Shown here in pieces: positions 1 through 8,026 of a stretch of DNA of 64,000 nt (the first letter of the stretch is position 1; every line of letters starts with the position of its first letter). Made by a program: the position numbers and the translations under genes. The notes under the pieces are model-generated. The model ran no database searches. It had not been told where the DNA came from and saw only the letters and a program-made list of their open reading frames with translations. The DNA comes from Sphaerisporangium melleum (GTDB lineage Bacteria > Actinomycetota > Actinomycetes > Streptosporangiales > Streptosporangiaceae), in NCBI RefSeq assembly GCF_014646695.1, contig NZ_BMNT01000003.1, positions 119,948-183,947 on the forward strand. The letters run 5' to 3'.

Positions 1-2
1 CG

Positions 3-917
3 GGCGGCATGCCGCCCGGCCCCGGGCCGCGCCCGGACGGCGCGCCCGGCTCGGCGCATGGGCGGCCGCAGCCCGGCGAACCGGTCACGGCCGGACCGGC
101 GGGCGGCGCCACCCGCGGCACCCGGCGCGGCGGACGAGGCTCGCGCGGCGGGCGCACCGTCGCCCTGTCGATCGCCTCGGGGCTGGCCGCCGCGGTGGTC
201 ACCGCCGGCACCGTCGTACTGGCCCAGTCGGTCGGGTCGGGCGGGACGGCCACCGGGCCGCCCGCCGCGAGCCGGTCGGGCGAGAGTCAGGCGGCGCCGA
301 CCGTGGACGCGACCCTCGGGCGGCCGCCGGCCCCCTCCGAGCCGCCGCCGGTGACGCCGTCCCCGAGCCGCCGGGCCACCGTACAGGCCAAGCCCGGCAC
401 CAGCGCCTCGCCCGCGGGACGTCCCCGGCCCCCGCGCAGCGCCACGCCCCGGCCCACCCCGAAGCCGTCCGTCACGCCCACGCCCCGCCCTTCGGCCACC
501 CCGACCAGAAAGCCCGCCACCCCCACGCCGAGCCCGAAGCCGAGCACGACGCCCAAGCCGAGCCCCTCCCCCAAGCCCACCGCCTCGCCCAAGCCGAACC
601 CGTACACCGCGGCCGGGCTCTGCGGCTCCGGCTTCAAGGTCATCGACTCGCACGGGCTCGGCGCGGCCACCGTGTACCTGCTCTACAACGGCGCCACGGG
701 CAAGAACTGCGTTGCCACGCTGTCGAGACACGTCGTGCCGCAGAAGATCAAGATGGGCGTGGTGCTGCAGGTCAAGGGCGGCGCCACGGCCGCCGACAGC
801 GGCGCCTACACCGCCTACGCGGGCCCGGTGCGGCTCGCCGCCGGCAAGGTCTGCGTGATCTGGGGCGGCACGTACGGCACCACGACCTGGAAGAGCGCCT
901 GGTCCCACTGCGGCTGA
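3..917 (+). CDS. SapA-like membrane-anchored protein, probably the C-terminal part of a longer protein (partial)
   Basis: The frame is open to the left window edge, so the ATG at 9 may be internal. Visible order: a Gly/Pro/Arg-rich cytoplasmic segment, one transmembrane helix near residues 50-72 (ALSIASGLAAAVV region), a long Pro/Thr/Lys/Ser-rich spacer to about residue 196, then a compact domain of about 100 residues with four cysteines ending in SHCG. That last domain resembles spore-associated protein A and the extracellular C-termini of some actinomycete Ser/Thr kinases. Inference: the exterior domain of a sensor kinase or a membrane-anchored SapA-like protein. No kinase domain is visible because the window begins here. 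Confidence 0.6.
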   Translation, partial: GGMPPGPGPRPDGAPGSAHGRPQPGEPVTAGPAGGATRGTRRGGRGSRGGRTVALSIASGLAAAVVTAGTVVLAQSVGSGGTATGPPAASRSGESQAAPTVDATLGRPPAPSEPPPVTPSPSRRATVQAKPGTSASPAGRPRPPRSATPRPTPKPSVTPTPRPSATPTRKPATPTPSPKPSTTPKPSPSPKPTASPKPNPYTAAGLCGSGFKVIDSHGLGAATVYLLYNGATGKNCVATLSRHVVPQKIKMGVVLQVKGGATAADSGAYTAYAGPVRLAAGKVCVIWGGTYGTTTWKSAWSHCG

Positions 918-1049
918 GCACCGCCGGTGGGCATGATCGACCCCGGGGCGCCCGTCCGGCGGCCCGGTGTACTACGTTCTGAGCCCAGGTGCGCGGTGCC
1001 GCGCGGCGAGGCGGCCGGGGCGGTGACGGCGACCGGAAGGGGCGGCGCA

Positions 1050-2642
1050 GTGGGCGCGATCGAGAGCCGGCTCGACACGGCCGGCGCCGAATACCAGGCC
1101 AGGCGCGCGGCCATGCTCGCCAAGCTCGGCGAGCTCGCGGCCGAGCACGCCAAGGCCGTCGCGGGCGGCGGCGAGAAGTACGTCGAACGCCACCACCGGC
1201 GCGGCAAGCTGCTCGCCCGCGAGCGCATCGAGCTGCTGCTGGACCCCGACTCGCCGTTCCTGGAGTTGTCGCCGCTGGCGGCCTGGGGCACCGACTTCCC
1301 GGTCGGGGCGAGTGTGGTCACCGGCATCGGCGTGGTCGAGGGCGTCGAGTGCGTGATCATCGCCAGCGATCCGACCGTGCGCGGCGGCGCGTCCAACCCC
1401 TGGACGCTGCGCAAGACGCTGCGGGCCATGGACATCGCGCTGGAGAACCGCCTGCCGCTGGTCAACCTGGTGGAGTCCGGCGGCGCCGACCTGCAGACCC
1501 AGAAGGAGATCTTCATCCCGGGCGGGCGGATCTTCCGTGACCTGACCCGGCTGTCGGCGGCGGGCGTGCCGACCATCGCGCTCGTCTTCGGCAACTCCAC
1601 GGCGGGCGGCGCGTACATCCCCGGCATGAGCGACCACGTCGTCATGGTGAAGGAACGGGCCAAGGTCTTCCTGGCCGGGCCTCCCCTGGTGAAGGTCGCC
1701 ACCGGCGAGGACGCCGACGACGAGTCGCTGGGCGGCGCCGAGATGCACGCCCGCGTCTCGGGCCTCGCCGACCATCTGGCGGCCGACGAGCACGACGCGC
1801 TGCGCATCGGCCGCCGCGTCATCGCCCGGCTCAACCTGCGCAAAGCCCCCGGCACCGGCTCCGTACGACCGCCGCGCTTCGACGAGGAGGAGCTGCTGGG
1901 CATCGTCCCAGAAGACCTGAAGGTCCCGTTCGACCCGCGCGAGGTGATCGCCCGCCTGGTCGACGCGAGCGAGTTCGACGAGGTCAAGCCGCTGTACGGG
2001 CCGAGCCTGGTCACCGGGTGGGCCACCCTGCACGGGCATCCGATCGGCGTGCTGGCCAACGCCCAGGGCGTGCTGTTCAGCGAGGAGGCCCAGAAGGCCG
2101 CCCAGTTCATCCAGCTCGCGAACCGGTCGGGCACGCCTCTGCTCTTCCTGCAGAACACCACGGGGTACATGGTCGGCAAGGAGTACGAGCAGGGCGGCAT
2201 CATCAAGCACGGCGCCATGATGATCAACGCGGTGTCCAACTCGGCGGTGCCGCACCTCACCGTCGTCATGGGCGCCTCCTACGGCGCGGGGAACTACGGC
2301 ATGTGCGGGCGGGCCTACGACCCGCGTTTCCTGTTCTCCTGGCCGAGCGCCAAGTCCGCCGTCATGGGCCCGGCGCAGCTCGCCGGGGTGCTGTCGATCG
2401 TCGGGCGCGCCGCGGCCGAGGCGCGCGGCCAGACCTACGACGAGCAGGCGGACGCGGCGATGCGGCAGATGGTCGAGGCCCAGATCGAGGCCGAGTCGCT
2501 GCCGTTCTTCCTGTCCGGCCGGCTGTACGACGACGGGGTCATCGACCCGCGCGACACCCGCACCGTCCTCGGGCTGTGCCTGTCGGCCACCGGCGGCGCA
2601 CCCTCCCCCGCGCGTACCGGCTTCGGCGTCTTCAGGATGTGA
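1050..2642 (+). CDS. acyl-CoA carboxylase, carboxyltransferase (beta) subunit
   Basis: The carboxyltransferase half of a biotin-dependent acyl-CoA carboxylase, transferring CO2 from carboxybiotin to an acyl-CoA. About 530 residues, normal for AccD/MccB-type subunits. Visible family features are the N-terminal KYVERHHRRGKLLARERI segment, the acyl-CoA oxyanion region with STAGGAYIPGMSDH, and the second crotonase-like half with GASYGAGNYGMCGRAY. The GTG at 1050 is chosen because a GGAAGGGG ribosome site lies 8 bases upstream; the frame is open back to 927. The alpha subunit starts 4 bp after the stop, so the two form an operon. The substrate is uncertain: MCC-like, but a separate and more typical MccB lies at 21.5-23 kb, so another branched or isoprenoid-derived acyl-CoA is possible. 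Confidence 0.93.
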   Translation: MGAIESRLDTAGAEYQARRAAMLAKLGELAAEHAKAVAGGGEKYVERHHRRGKLLARERIELLLDPDSPFLELSPLAAWGTDFPVGASVVTGIGVVEGVECVIIASDPTVRGGASNPWTLRKTLRAMDIALENRLPLVNLVESGGADLQTQKEIFIPGGRIFRDLTRLSAAGVPTIALVFGNSTAGGAYIPGMSDHVVMVKERAKVFLAGPPLVKVATGEDADDESLGGAEMHARVSGLADHLAADEHDALRIGRRVIARLNLRKAPGTGSVRPPRFDEEELLGIVPEDLKVPFDPREVIARLVDASEFDEVKPLYGPSLVTGWATLHGHPIGVLANAQGVLFSEEAQKAAQFIQLANRSGTPLLFLQNTTGYMVGKEYEQGGIIKHGAMMINAVSNSAVPHLTVVMGASYGAGNYGMCGRAYDPRFLFSWPSAKSAVMGPAQLAGVLSIVGRAAAEARGQTYDEQADAAMRQMVEAQIEAESLPFFLSGRLYDDGVIDPRDTRTVLGLCLSATGGAPSPARTGFGVFRM

Positions 2643-2646
2643 GCCC

Positions 2647-4611
2647 GTGATCAGACGACTTATGGTGGCCAACCGCGGGGAGATCGCCCGCCGGGTCTTC
2701 CGCACCTGCCGCGAGCTCGGCGTCGAGACGGTCGCGGTGTTCGCCGGCGACGACGCGGACGCGCCGCACGTCGCCGAGGCCGACCACGCGGTGCGGCTGC
2801 ACGGCGACCGGCCCGCCGAGACCTACCTGGACGGCGCGGCCGTCGTCGTCGCCGCGCTGCGGGCGGGGGCGGACGCCGTGCACCCCGGGTACGGGTTCCT
2901 GTCGGAGAACGCCGCGTTCGCGCGGGCGGTGCTGGACGCCGGGCTGACCTGGGTCGGGCCGGGGCCGGACGCCATCGCCGCGATGGGCGCCAAGATCGAG
3001 GCCAAGCGCCTGATGGCCGGGGCCGGCGTCCCCGTGCTGCCCTCCCTGACCTTCCCCGCCGCCGTGTCCGAGGCCGAGGAGGACGCCCGCGGCCTGACGT
3101 ACCCGGTGCTGGTCAAGGCCTCGGCCGGCGGCGGCGGGCGCGGCATGCGCGTCGTGCGCGACCCGGACGAGCTGGCGGGCGCCGTCCAGGCCGCCGGGCG
3201 CGAGGCGCTCGCGGCGTTCGGCGACGGCACGGTGTTCGCCGAACCGCTGCTGGAGCACGCCCGGCACGTCGAGGTGCAGATCGTCGCCGACCGGCACGGC
3301 ACCGTGTGGACGCTCGGCGAACGCGAGTGCTCCATCCAGCGGCGGCACCAGAAGGTCGTCGAGGAGACCCCCTCCCCCGGCATCTCCGAGCGGGTGCGCG
3401 CCACGCTGCTGGACGCCGCCGTCCGGGCGGCCACCGCGATCGGCTACGTCGGCGCGGGCACGGTGGAGTTCCTCGTCGCGGGGGACACCGTGGCGTTCCT
3501 GGAGATGAACACCCGCCTGCAGGTCGAGCACCCGGTGACCGAGTGCGTGTACGGGGTGGACCTGGTCCGCCTCCAGCTGGAGATCGCCGAGGGGGTGCGG
3601 CTGCCGGCCGCGCCGCCCGCGCCGTCCGGCCACGCGATCGAGGTCCGCCTGTACGCCGAGGACCCCGCCCGCGACTGGCGCCCGCAGAGCGGCACTCTGC
3701 ACCTGCTGGAGATCCCCGGCGTGGACGCCCGCTTCGGCAGGCCGCCGCTGGAGCGCGGGCTGCGGCTGGACTCGGGGGTGGAGAGCGGCTCGGTGATCGG
3801 GGTGCGGTACGACCCGATGCTCGCCAAGGTGATCGCCTGGGGCCCCGAGCGGGCGGCGGTCGCCCGCCGGCTGGCCGGGGCGCTGGCCCGCGCCAGGATC
3901 CACGGTCTCACCACCAACCGCGACCTGCTGGTGAGCGTGCTGCGGCACGACGCCTTCCTCGCGGGCGACACCGACACCGGCTTCCTCACCCGGCACGATT
4001 TGACCGCCCCGCCGCCGCGGGTGCCGCTGTTCGCCCTCGCGGCGGCGCTCGCGGCCGCCGCCGCCAACCGCGCGGCGGCCCCCGTGCTGGGCGGGCTGCC
4101 GAGCGGCTGGCGCAACGTGCCCTCCCAGCCGCAGCGGGTGGCCTTCGACGGGCCGGCGGGCCGGGTCGAGGTCGCCTACCGGCTCACCCGGGACGGGCTG
4201 TCCGCCGAGGGCCTGCCGGACGTGCGGCTCGTGTCCGCCGCCCCTGACCTGGTGGTCCTGGAGGTGGACGGGGTGCAGGCCCGCTTCACGGTCGCGAGCC
4301 ACCCGGGCGAGGTGGACGTGGACGCGCCGCAGGGGTCGGTGCGGCTGGTCCCGCTGCCCAGGCTGCCCGAGCCGGTCGCGCGCGTCGCCCCGGGCTCGCT
4401 GCTCGCGCCCATGCCGGGCACCGTGCTGCGCGTCGAGGTCGCCGCCGGCGCGCGGGTCGCCGCGGGGCAGCCGATCCTGATCCTGGAGGCGATGAAGATG
4501 GAGCACAGCGTCCGCGCCCCGGCCACGGGTGTCGTCTCCGCCCTGAACGTCGCGCCCGGCCGGCAGGTCGAGGCCGGCGCCGTGCTCGCCGTCATCGAGG
4601 AGCCCGCATGA
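2647..4611 (+). CDS. acyl-CoA carboxylase alpha subunit (biotin carboxylase + biotin carrier)
   Basis: 654 residues. An N-terminal biotin carboxylase with the VANRGEIARRVFRTC start, the ATP-grasp glycine loop (KASAGGGGRGMR), and the EMNTRLQVEHPVTE active-site segment, followed by a linking BT-type region. At the C-terminus is a biotin carrier domain with EAMKMEH, whose lysine (about residue 617) would be biotinylated. It carboxylates biotin with ATP and bicarbonate and passes CO2 to the beta subunit encoded just upstream. Its stop overlaps the next gene's ATG (ATGA), indicating translational coupling to the enoyl-CoA hydratase. Confidence 0.95.
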   Translation: MIRRLMVANRGEIARRVFRTCRELGVETVAVFAGDDADAPHVAEADHAVRLHGDRPAETYLDGAAVVVAALRAGADAVHPGYGFLSENAAFARAVLDAGLTWVGPGPDAIAAMGAKIEAKRLMAGAGVPVLPSLTFPAAVSEAEEDARGLTYPVLVKASAGGGGRGMRVVRDPDELAGAVQAAGREALAAFGDGTVFAEPLLEHARHVEVQIVADRHGTVWTLGERECSIQRRHQKVVEETPSPGISERVRATLLDAAVRAATAIGYVGAGTVEFLVAGDTVAFLEMNTRLQVEHPVTECVYGVDLVRLQLEIAEGVRLPAAPPAPSGHAIEVRLYAEDPARDWRPQSGTLHLLEIPGVDARFGRPPLERGLRLDSGVESGSVIGVRYDPMLAKVIAWGPERAAVARRLAGALARARIHGLTTNRDLLVSVLRHDAFLAGDTDTGFLTRHDLTAPPPRVPLFALAAALAAAAANRAAAPVLGGLPSGWRNVPSQPQRVAFDGPAGRVEVAYRLTRDGLSAEGLPDVRLVSAAPDLVVLEVDGVQARFTVASHPGEVDVDAPQGSVRLVPLPRLPEPVARVAPGSLLAPMPGTVLRVEVAAGARVAAGQPILILEAMKMEHSVRAPATGVVSALNVAPGRQVEAGAVLAVIEEPA

Positions 4612-5414
4612 GCGCGCTGGTCCATCACGAGGTGCGGGGCGGGGTCGCGACGATCACGCTGGACTCCCCCGCCAACCGCAACGCCCTGTCGGTGCGCCTG
4701 CTCGGCGAGTTGCGGACCGCGCTGGAGACCGCCATCGCCGACGCCGGCGCGCGGGTCATCGTGCTCACCGGCACCGGCCCGGTGTTCTGCTCGGGCGCCG
4801 ACCTCAAGGAGCAGGCGCCCGCCCGCACCCCGCCCCCGGGCGACGCGCCGGTCACCGCGTCCTTCCCGGGGATCATGAGCCTGATCTGGGACAGCCCCAA
4901 GCCGGTCGTCTGCCGGCTCAACGGCACCGCCCGCGCGGGCGGCCTCGGCCTGGTCGCCGCCTGCGACTTCGCCATCGCCCCCGACACGGCGACGTTCGCG
5001 TTCAGTGAGGTACGGCTGGGCGTGGTGCCCGCGATGATCTCGGTCACCGTGCTGCGCCGGGTGGAGCCGCGCGCCGCGGCCGAGTACTTCCTCACCGGCG
5101 AGGTCTTCAGCGCCGCCAGGGCCGCCGAGATCGGGCTGCTCACCCGGGCCGTGCCCGCCGCGGAGCTGGACGCGGTGGTCGCGCACTACGCGGACATGCT
5201 GCTGCGCGGCGGCCCCGAGGCGCTGGCGATCACCAAGCGGCTGGTGCGCACCGTCCCGGCGCTGCCGCTGGAGGAGGGCATGCGCCGGATGGCCGAACTG
5301 TCCGGGGAGCGGTTCACCTCGGCCGAGGGCCAGGAGGGCATCCGCGCCTTCATGGAGAAGCGCCCGGCCGCCTGGATCCCCCCGGCCGAACCCCCGGGCC
5401 CCGGACACGAGTGA
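4608..5414 (+). CDS. enoyl-CoA hydratase/isomerase (crotonase) family protein
   Basis: 268 residues with a crotonase fold: N-terminal SPANRNALSVRLLGEL, the first oxyanion segment around VFCSGADLKE and the second around NGTARAGGLGLVAACD. The canonical first catalytic Glu region is hard to assign by eye. Third gene of the carboxylase operon, starting by ATGA overlap with the alpha subunit. By context it hydrates the product of the carboxylase (a glutaconyl-CoA-type intermediate) or another enoyl-CoA in the same pathway. It could also supply the methylglutaconyl-CoA hydratase step that the 17-23 kb leucine operon lacks. That assignment is inference. Confidence 0.9.
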   Translation: MSALVHHEVRGGVATITLDSPANRNALSVRLLGELRTALETAIADAGARVIVLTGTGPVFCSGADLKEQAPARTPPPGDAPVTASFPGIMSLIWDSPKPVVCRLNGTARAGGLGLVAACDFAIAPDTATFAFSEVRLGVVPAMISVTVLRRVEPRAAAEYFLTGEVFSAARAAEIGLLTRAVPAAELDAVVAHYADMLLRGGPEALAITKRLVRTVPALPLEEGMRRMAELSGERFTSAEGQEGIRAFMEKRPAAWIPPAEPPGPGHE

Positions 5415-5837
5415 CCGTCGCCGAGCCTCGGCACACCTCCCCGCCCCGCGCTCGCCTCGCGACGGCGGAGTCCGGTTCCCACCGGCCCTCCCGGTTTTTC
5501 CGGCACGCCACCCGCGGCCGGTCCGGGGATCGCCACGACCCTCGCCCGGTTCCCGGTCGTGTCTCGCGCTCCTGGTGAACGCCGCCTGCCCTGTTCGCCG
5601 CTCGCTCGCCGGCGGCCGGCGGCGGCACGTTGATCACACCGGCATTTCACTATTTGGGTAGCACTCCCCCCTTCCGGCGACAGTACGGTATAGGTGGGGT
5701 ATTAAACGCATATCGGGCGACAGCCCAGCTGTAGGCATGAGCTATCGGATACGGGGACAGATCCGGTGCTCTTGCTCTACGATTGCGCGCAATTGCGAGT
5801 CTCACTGCGGCAACCTCGGGGGGAAGGACGGTCGGCC
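5415..5837 (+). promoter_or_regulatory. 423-bp intergenic region with candidate promoter and 12-bp palindrome
   Basis: No convincing gene. The right half is unusually AT-rich for this genome (around 5640-5760, including a tataggt and a tattaaac stretch), consistent with promoter elements for the small gene at 5838. A perfect 12-bp palindrome, attgcgcgcaat, lies at 5782-5793, about 45 bp upstream of that gene. Related TTGC/GCAA half-sites occur upstream of the gene at 7080, on the far side of the XRE regulator, so this may be the regulator's operator. The function is inferred from position and symmetry only. Confidence 0.4.
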
Positions 5838-6080
5838 ATGCGACTGCGTTTTCTCGGCTCCACTTCGGAGGCGGGCGCCTGTCCCTCTTTGTACGAGACC
5901 GACCGCGGCACGATCGTCGTCCAGGGCCTCACCGTGACCGACGCGGAGGCGCACGGCGACCTGCGCCACGTCCTGCCAGGAGAGTCGGCCGTCGAGGTGC
6001 CGCGCGAGCTCCTGATGGAGATCGCGCGCGAGGTTCTCGGCACCGGCGGGCCCGCCTCGCGTGTCACTGATCACGAATAG
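5838..6080 (+). CDS. small hypothetical protein paired with XRE regulator
   Basis: 80 residues from the ATG at 5838, preceded by GGGGGGAAGGA; the frame is open further upstream but no better site is seen. The sequence contains SLYETDRGTIVVQG and a C-terminal helix-like part. Small proteins of this kind often sit next to XRE/DUF5753 regulators in actinomycetes, commonly as regulated partner genes. No catalytic or membrane features. The regulator begins 72 bp downstream on the same strand. Role inferred from neighbourhood only. Confidence 0.7.
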   Translation: MRLRFLGSTSEAGACPSLYETDRGTIVVQGLTVTDAEAHGDLRHVLPGESAVEVPRELLMEIAREVLGTGGPASRVTDHE

Positions 6081-6152
6081 TGTGATCCTTATGGCATGAT
6101 CGCTCCGGTCGGTCTACCCTCGTGCGAGTCCCGCCGACCGGAGGTATCGATC

Positions 6153-7004
6153 GTGAGCGGCTTTCAGCAGGCGCGTGTCGACCTCGGTGCGCGCCTTCGC
6201 CGGCTGCGCGAAGCGGCACACCTCTCCGGCAAGGATCTCGCCGCCCGGCTCAACTGGCAGGCGTCCAAGGTCTCGCGCATCGAGAACGCCCGGCAGAGCG
6301 CGACCGAGGACGACGTGATGATGTGGTGCCAGGCGGTCGAGGCCGCCCCGGACGTCGTCGAGGACCTGATCACCCAGGCGGTCGCCCTGCTCGACCGGCA
6401 GGGCTCCTGGCGGCAGCGGCACAAGAGCGGGCTGGCCGGGCTGCAGGAGGACATCCGCGACCTGGAGGCGCGCACCAGCCTGTTCCGGGTGTTCGAGCCC
6501 GGCGTGGTGATCGGCCTGCTGCAGACCGCCGAGTACGCCCGGAACATCTTCGCCAAGGTCCGCCGGGTCTACGGGGGCGTCGACGACATCGACGCGGCCA
6601 TCCAGGTGCGGATGCGGCGCCAGGAGATCCTGTACGACCCGGGCCGGCGGTTCCGCTTCCTGATGCCGGAGTCGGTTCTGCGCTACCGGCTCGCGCCCGA
6701 CGACGTGATGCGCGGCCAGCTCGACCGGCTGCTCGCCGTGACCACTCTGCCCAATGTCGAGTTCGGGGTGATCCCGTTCTCGGCGCAGTTGCCCTCCGCG
6801 CTGCTCAACGGCTTCTGGATCTACAACGAGAGCATGGTCAGCGTCCCGACCCGCACCAAGGACTTCCTGCTGCGCGACCAGGAGGACGTCGCCTTCTACG
6901 CCGGCGCCTTCGAGGAGTTGTGCGAGGTGGCGGTGTTCGGGGAGGAGGCGCGGGAGCTCATCGTCCAGGTGCTCGTCGACTTCGCCAAACAATCGACAGC
7001 GTAA
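6153..7004 (+). CDS. XRE-family helix-turn-helix regulator with DUF5753 domain
   Basis: 283 residues from a GTG at 6153, with a good GGAGG about 10 bases upstream; the open frame back to 6096 lacks such a site. Residues about 10-65 form an XRE-type DNA-binding domain (LGARLRRLREAAHLSGKDLAARL, then WQASKVSRIENARQ). Residues about 100-275 match the DUF5753 pattern, including FEPGVVIGLLQTAEYARNIF and PNVEFGVIPF. Such proteins are abundant in actinomycetes and typically control an adjacent small gene. The flanking small genes at 5838 and 7080, each preceded by TTGC/GCAA symmetry, fit that arrangement. Confidence 0.93.
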   Translation: MSGFQQARVDLGARLRRLREAAHLSGKDLAARLNWQASKVSRIENARQSATEDDVMMWCQAVEAAPDVVEDLITQAVALLDRQGSWRQRHKSGLAGLQEDIRDLEARTSLFRVFEPGVVIGLLQTAEYARNIFAKVRRVYGGVDDIDAAIQVRMRRQEILYDPGRRFRFLMPESVLRYRLAPDDVMRGQLDRLLAVTTLPNVEFGVIPFSAQLPSALLNGFWIYNESMVSVPTRTKDFLLRDQEDVAFYAGAFEELCEVAVFGEEARELIVQVLVDFAKQSTA

Positions 7005-7012
7005 TCCGCACA

Positions 7013-7044
7013 ATTGCTTGCAGCGTGTCGCAAGCTCGTGCAAT
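7013..7044 (+). promoter_or_regulatory. TTGC/GCAA inverted repeat, candidate regulator binding site
   Basis: Between the XRE gene and the small gene at 7080. The half-sites attgcttgc (7013-7021) and gcaag (7030-7034) plus gcaat (7040-7044) form nested inverted repeats about 35 bp before the start. They share TTGC/GCAA arms with the palindrome at 5782-5793. Operator role is inferred. Confidence 0.35.
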
Positions 7045-7079
7045 CCTGGCCTCCCCTCAATGATGAGGAGGTGTAGCCC

Positions 7080-7340
7080 ATGCTGGACACGATGTCCTGC
7101 CTCGATCGATTCGCCTCCGCTGCCCGCCTGCATATCGATCTGTCGGTACAGGTCATCCGGGACACCCCTCCCCGGGTGCGGGCACGCAACCGCTTCAGCA
7201 AGACCCTGGCCGAGGTCGTCACCTGCACCCCACAGGGCGTCTTTTTGACCTCGTGGGGCTACCGCCTCGGCACCGCCGACGACATCGACGGCGCCGCCGC
7301 CCGCCTCGCCTACCTCCTCGCCGCCCTTCACGCCCATTGA
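7080..7340 (+). CDS. small hypothetical protein downstream of XRE regulator
   Basis: 86 residues, ATG preceded by GATGAGGAGGT, a strong ribosome site. Acidic/basic mixed, no signal peptide or membrane segment; contains the phrases FSKTLAEVVTCTPQGVFLTSWG and a C-terminal Ala/Leu-rich helix. I do not recognise the family. Same strand as the XRE gene, 75 bp downstream, and followed by a GC-rich hairpin before a convergent gene, so it looks like the last gene of that unit. Confidence 0.65.
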   Translation: MLDTMSCLDRFASAARLHIDLSVQVIRDTPPRVRARNRFSKTLAEVVTCTPQGVFLTSWGYRLGTADDIDGAAARLAYLLAALHAH

Positions 7341-7345
7341 CGGCA

Positions 7346-7361
7346 CCGCCGGGGCCGGCGG
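7346..7361. terminator. GC-rich hairpin between convergent genes
   Basis: CCGCCGG-GG-CCGGCGG, a perfect 7-bp stem, lies between the plus-strand gene ending at 7340 and the minus-strand gene ending at 7390. No T-tract is present, as is usual in high-GC actinomycetes. It could stop transcription from both sides. Confidence 0.4.
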
Positions 7362-7389
7362 CCTCACGATGCGGGCACGGCGGCGGACC

Positions 7390-7872
7390 TCACGCTCCAG
7401 GACCGGCTTCTCCCCCCGAAGCGTCCGCGCCCGCGGAGTGCCCGGTGAGGGAGGCCAGGAGGCCGGGGAGATCGCCGGTCGCGGCGGCCACGACGATCGG
7501 GTTCTGGTACTCCCGCCAGTGCGCCACCCGGCCGTCCCGGACGCGCAGCACGCCGATGAACGCCGCCCACATCTCCTCGGCGGCGCCCGGCGGCGTCCCG
7601 CCGAGTTCGTACTCCACCACGATCACCTCCGGATCGGCGGTCTCGTGCACCACCAGGGCGCGGCGGCGGAGCGTGAACGGCAGGGCCGCGCGCCGGGGGC
7701 CGGCGAAGGCCAGCCACTGGTCCCGTCCCTCCCACCGCCGCGGCCGTCCCGGCAGCGCGAACGGCGCCTCGATGACGACGTCCTCCGTCCAGAGCTCACC
7801 CTGCGGGTCATTTCCTGCCAGGTACTCCCCGAAGCGCTCGAACACCTCGCGCGCCGGCGTCGTCGTGGTCAT
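7390..7872 (-). CDS. SnoaL-like / NTF2-fold protein
   Basis: 160 residues from the ATG at 7872, which has AAGGGA 7 bases upstream; the frame extends to 7971 but would run over the operator region. Conserved-looking cone-fold pattern: an N-terminal helix (AREVFERFGEYLAG), then LWTEDVVIEAPFA and a C-terminal strand RDGRVAHWREYQNP typical of SnoaL/ketosteroid-isomerase-like proteins. Substrate unknown. Divergent from the TetR gene at 8027, so it is the likely target of that repressor through the two palindromes at 7960-8004. Confidence 0.85.
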   Translation of the reverse strand: MTTTTPAREVFERFGEYLAGNDPQGELWTEDVVIEAPFALPGRPRRWEGRDQWLAFAGPRRAALPFTLRRRALVVHETADPEVIVVEYELGGTPPGAAEEMWAAFIGVLRVRDGRVAHWREYQNPIVVAAATGDLPGLLASLTGHSAGADASGGEAGPGA

Positions 7873-7959
7873 CGCGGTTCCCTTCGTCATCAGGTCAGGG
7901 CGGAGCGCCGGGGCGTACGGCGGCGGCCCGGTCGCGGCGGCTCGGCCCAGGGACGTAAC

Positions 7960-8004
7960 ATGAGCGGCCACTCATGATGGCGAAAATAATGAGTCCACAC
8001 TCAT
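7960..8004. promoter_or_regulatory. two 16-bp palindromic TetR-type operators
   Basis: ATGAGCGGCCACTCAT at 7960-7975 (one mismatch in the arms) and ATGAGTCCACACTCAT at 7989-8004 (arms ATGAGT/ACTCAT perfect). The centres are 29 bp apart. They lie between the divergent SnoaL-like gene and the TetR gene, a typical position for an autoregulated TetR repressor controlling its neighbour. Confidence 0.75.
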
Positions 8005-8026
8005 CTTGTCAACGGAGCGTCGGAGC

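Noticed and set aside
2632-4506. A 624-codon open frame antisense to the carboxylase alpha gene
   Set aside because: It mirrors a strongly conserved biotin carboxylase on the other strand. Its translation is Arg/Gly/His/Pro-rich without motifs, a normal artefact of very high GC.
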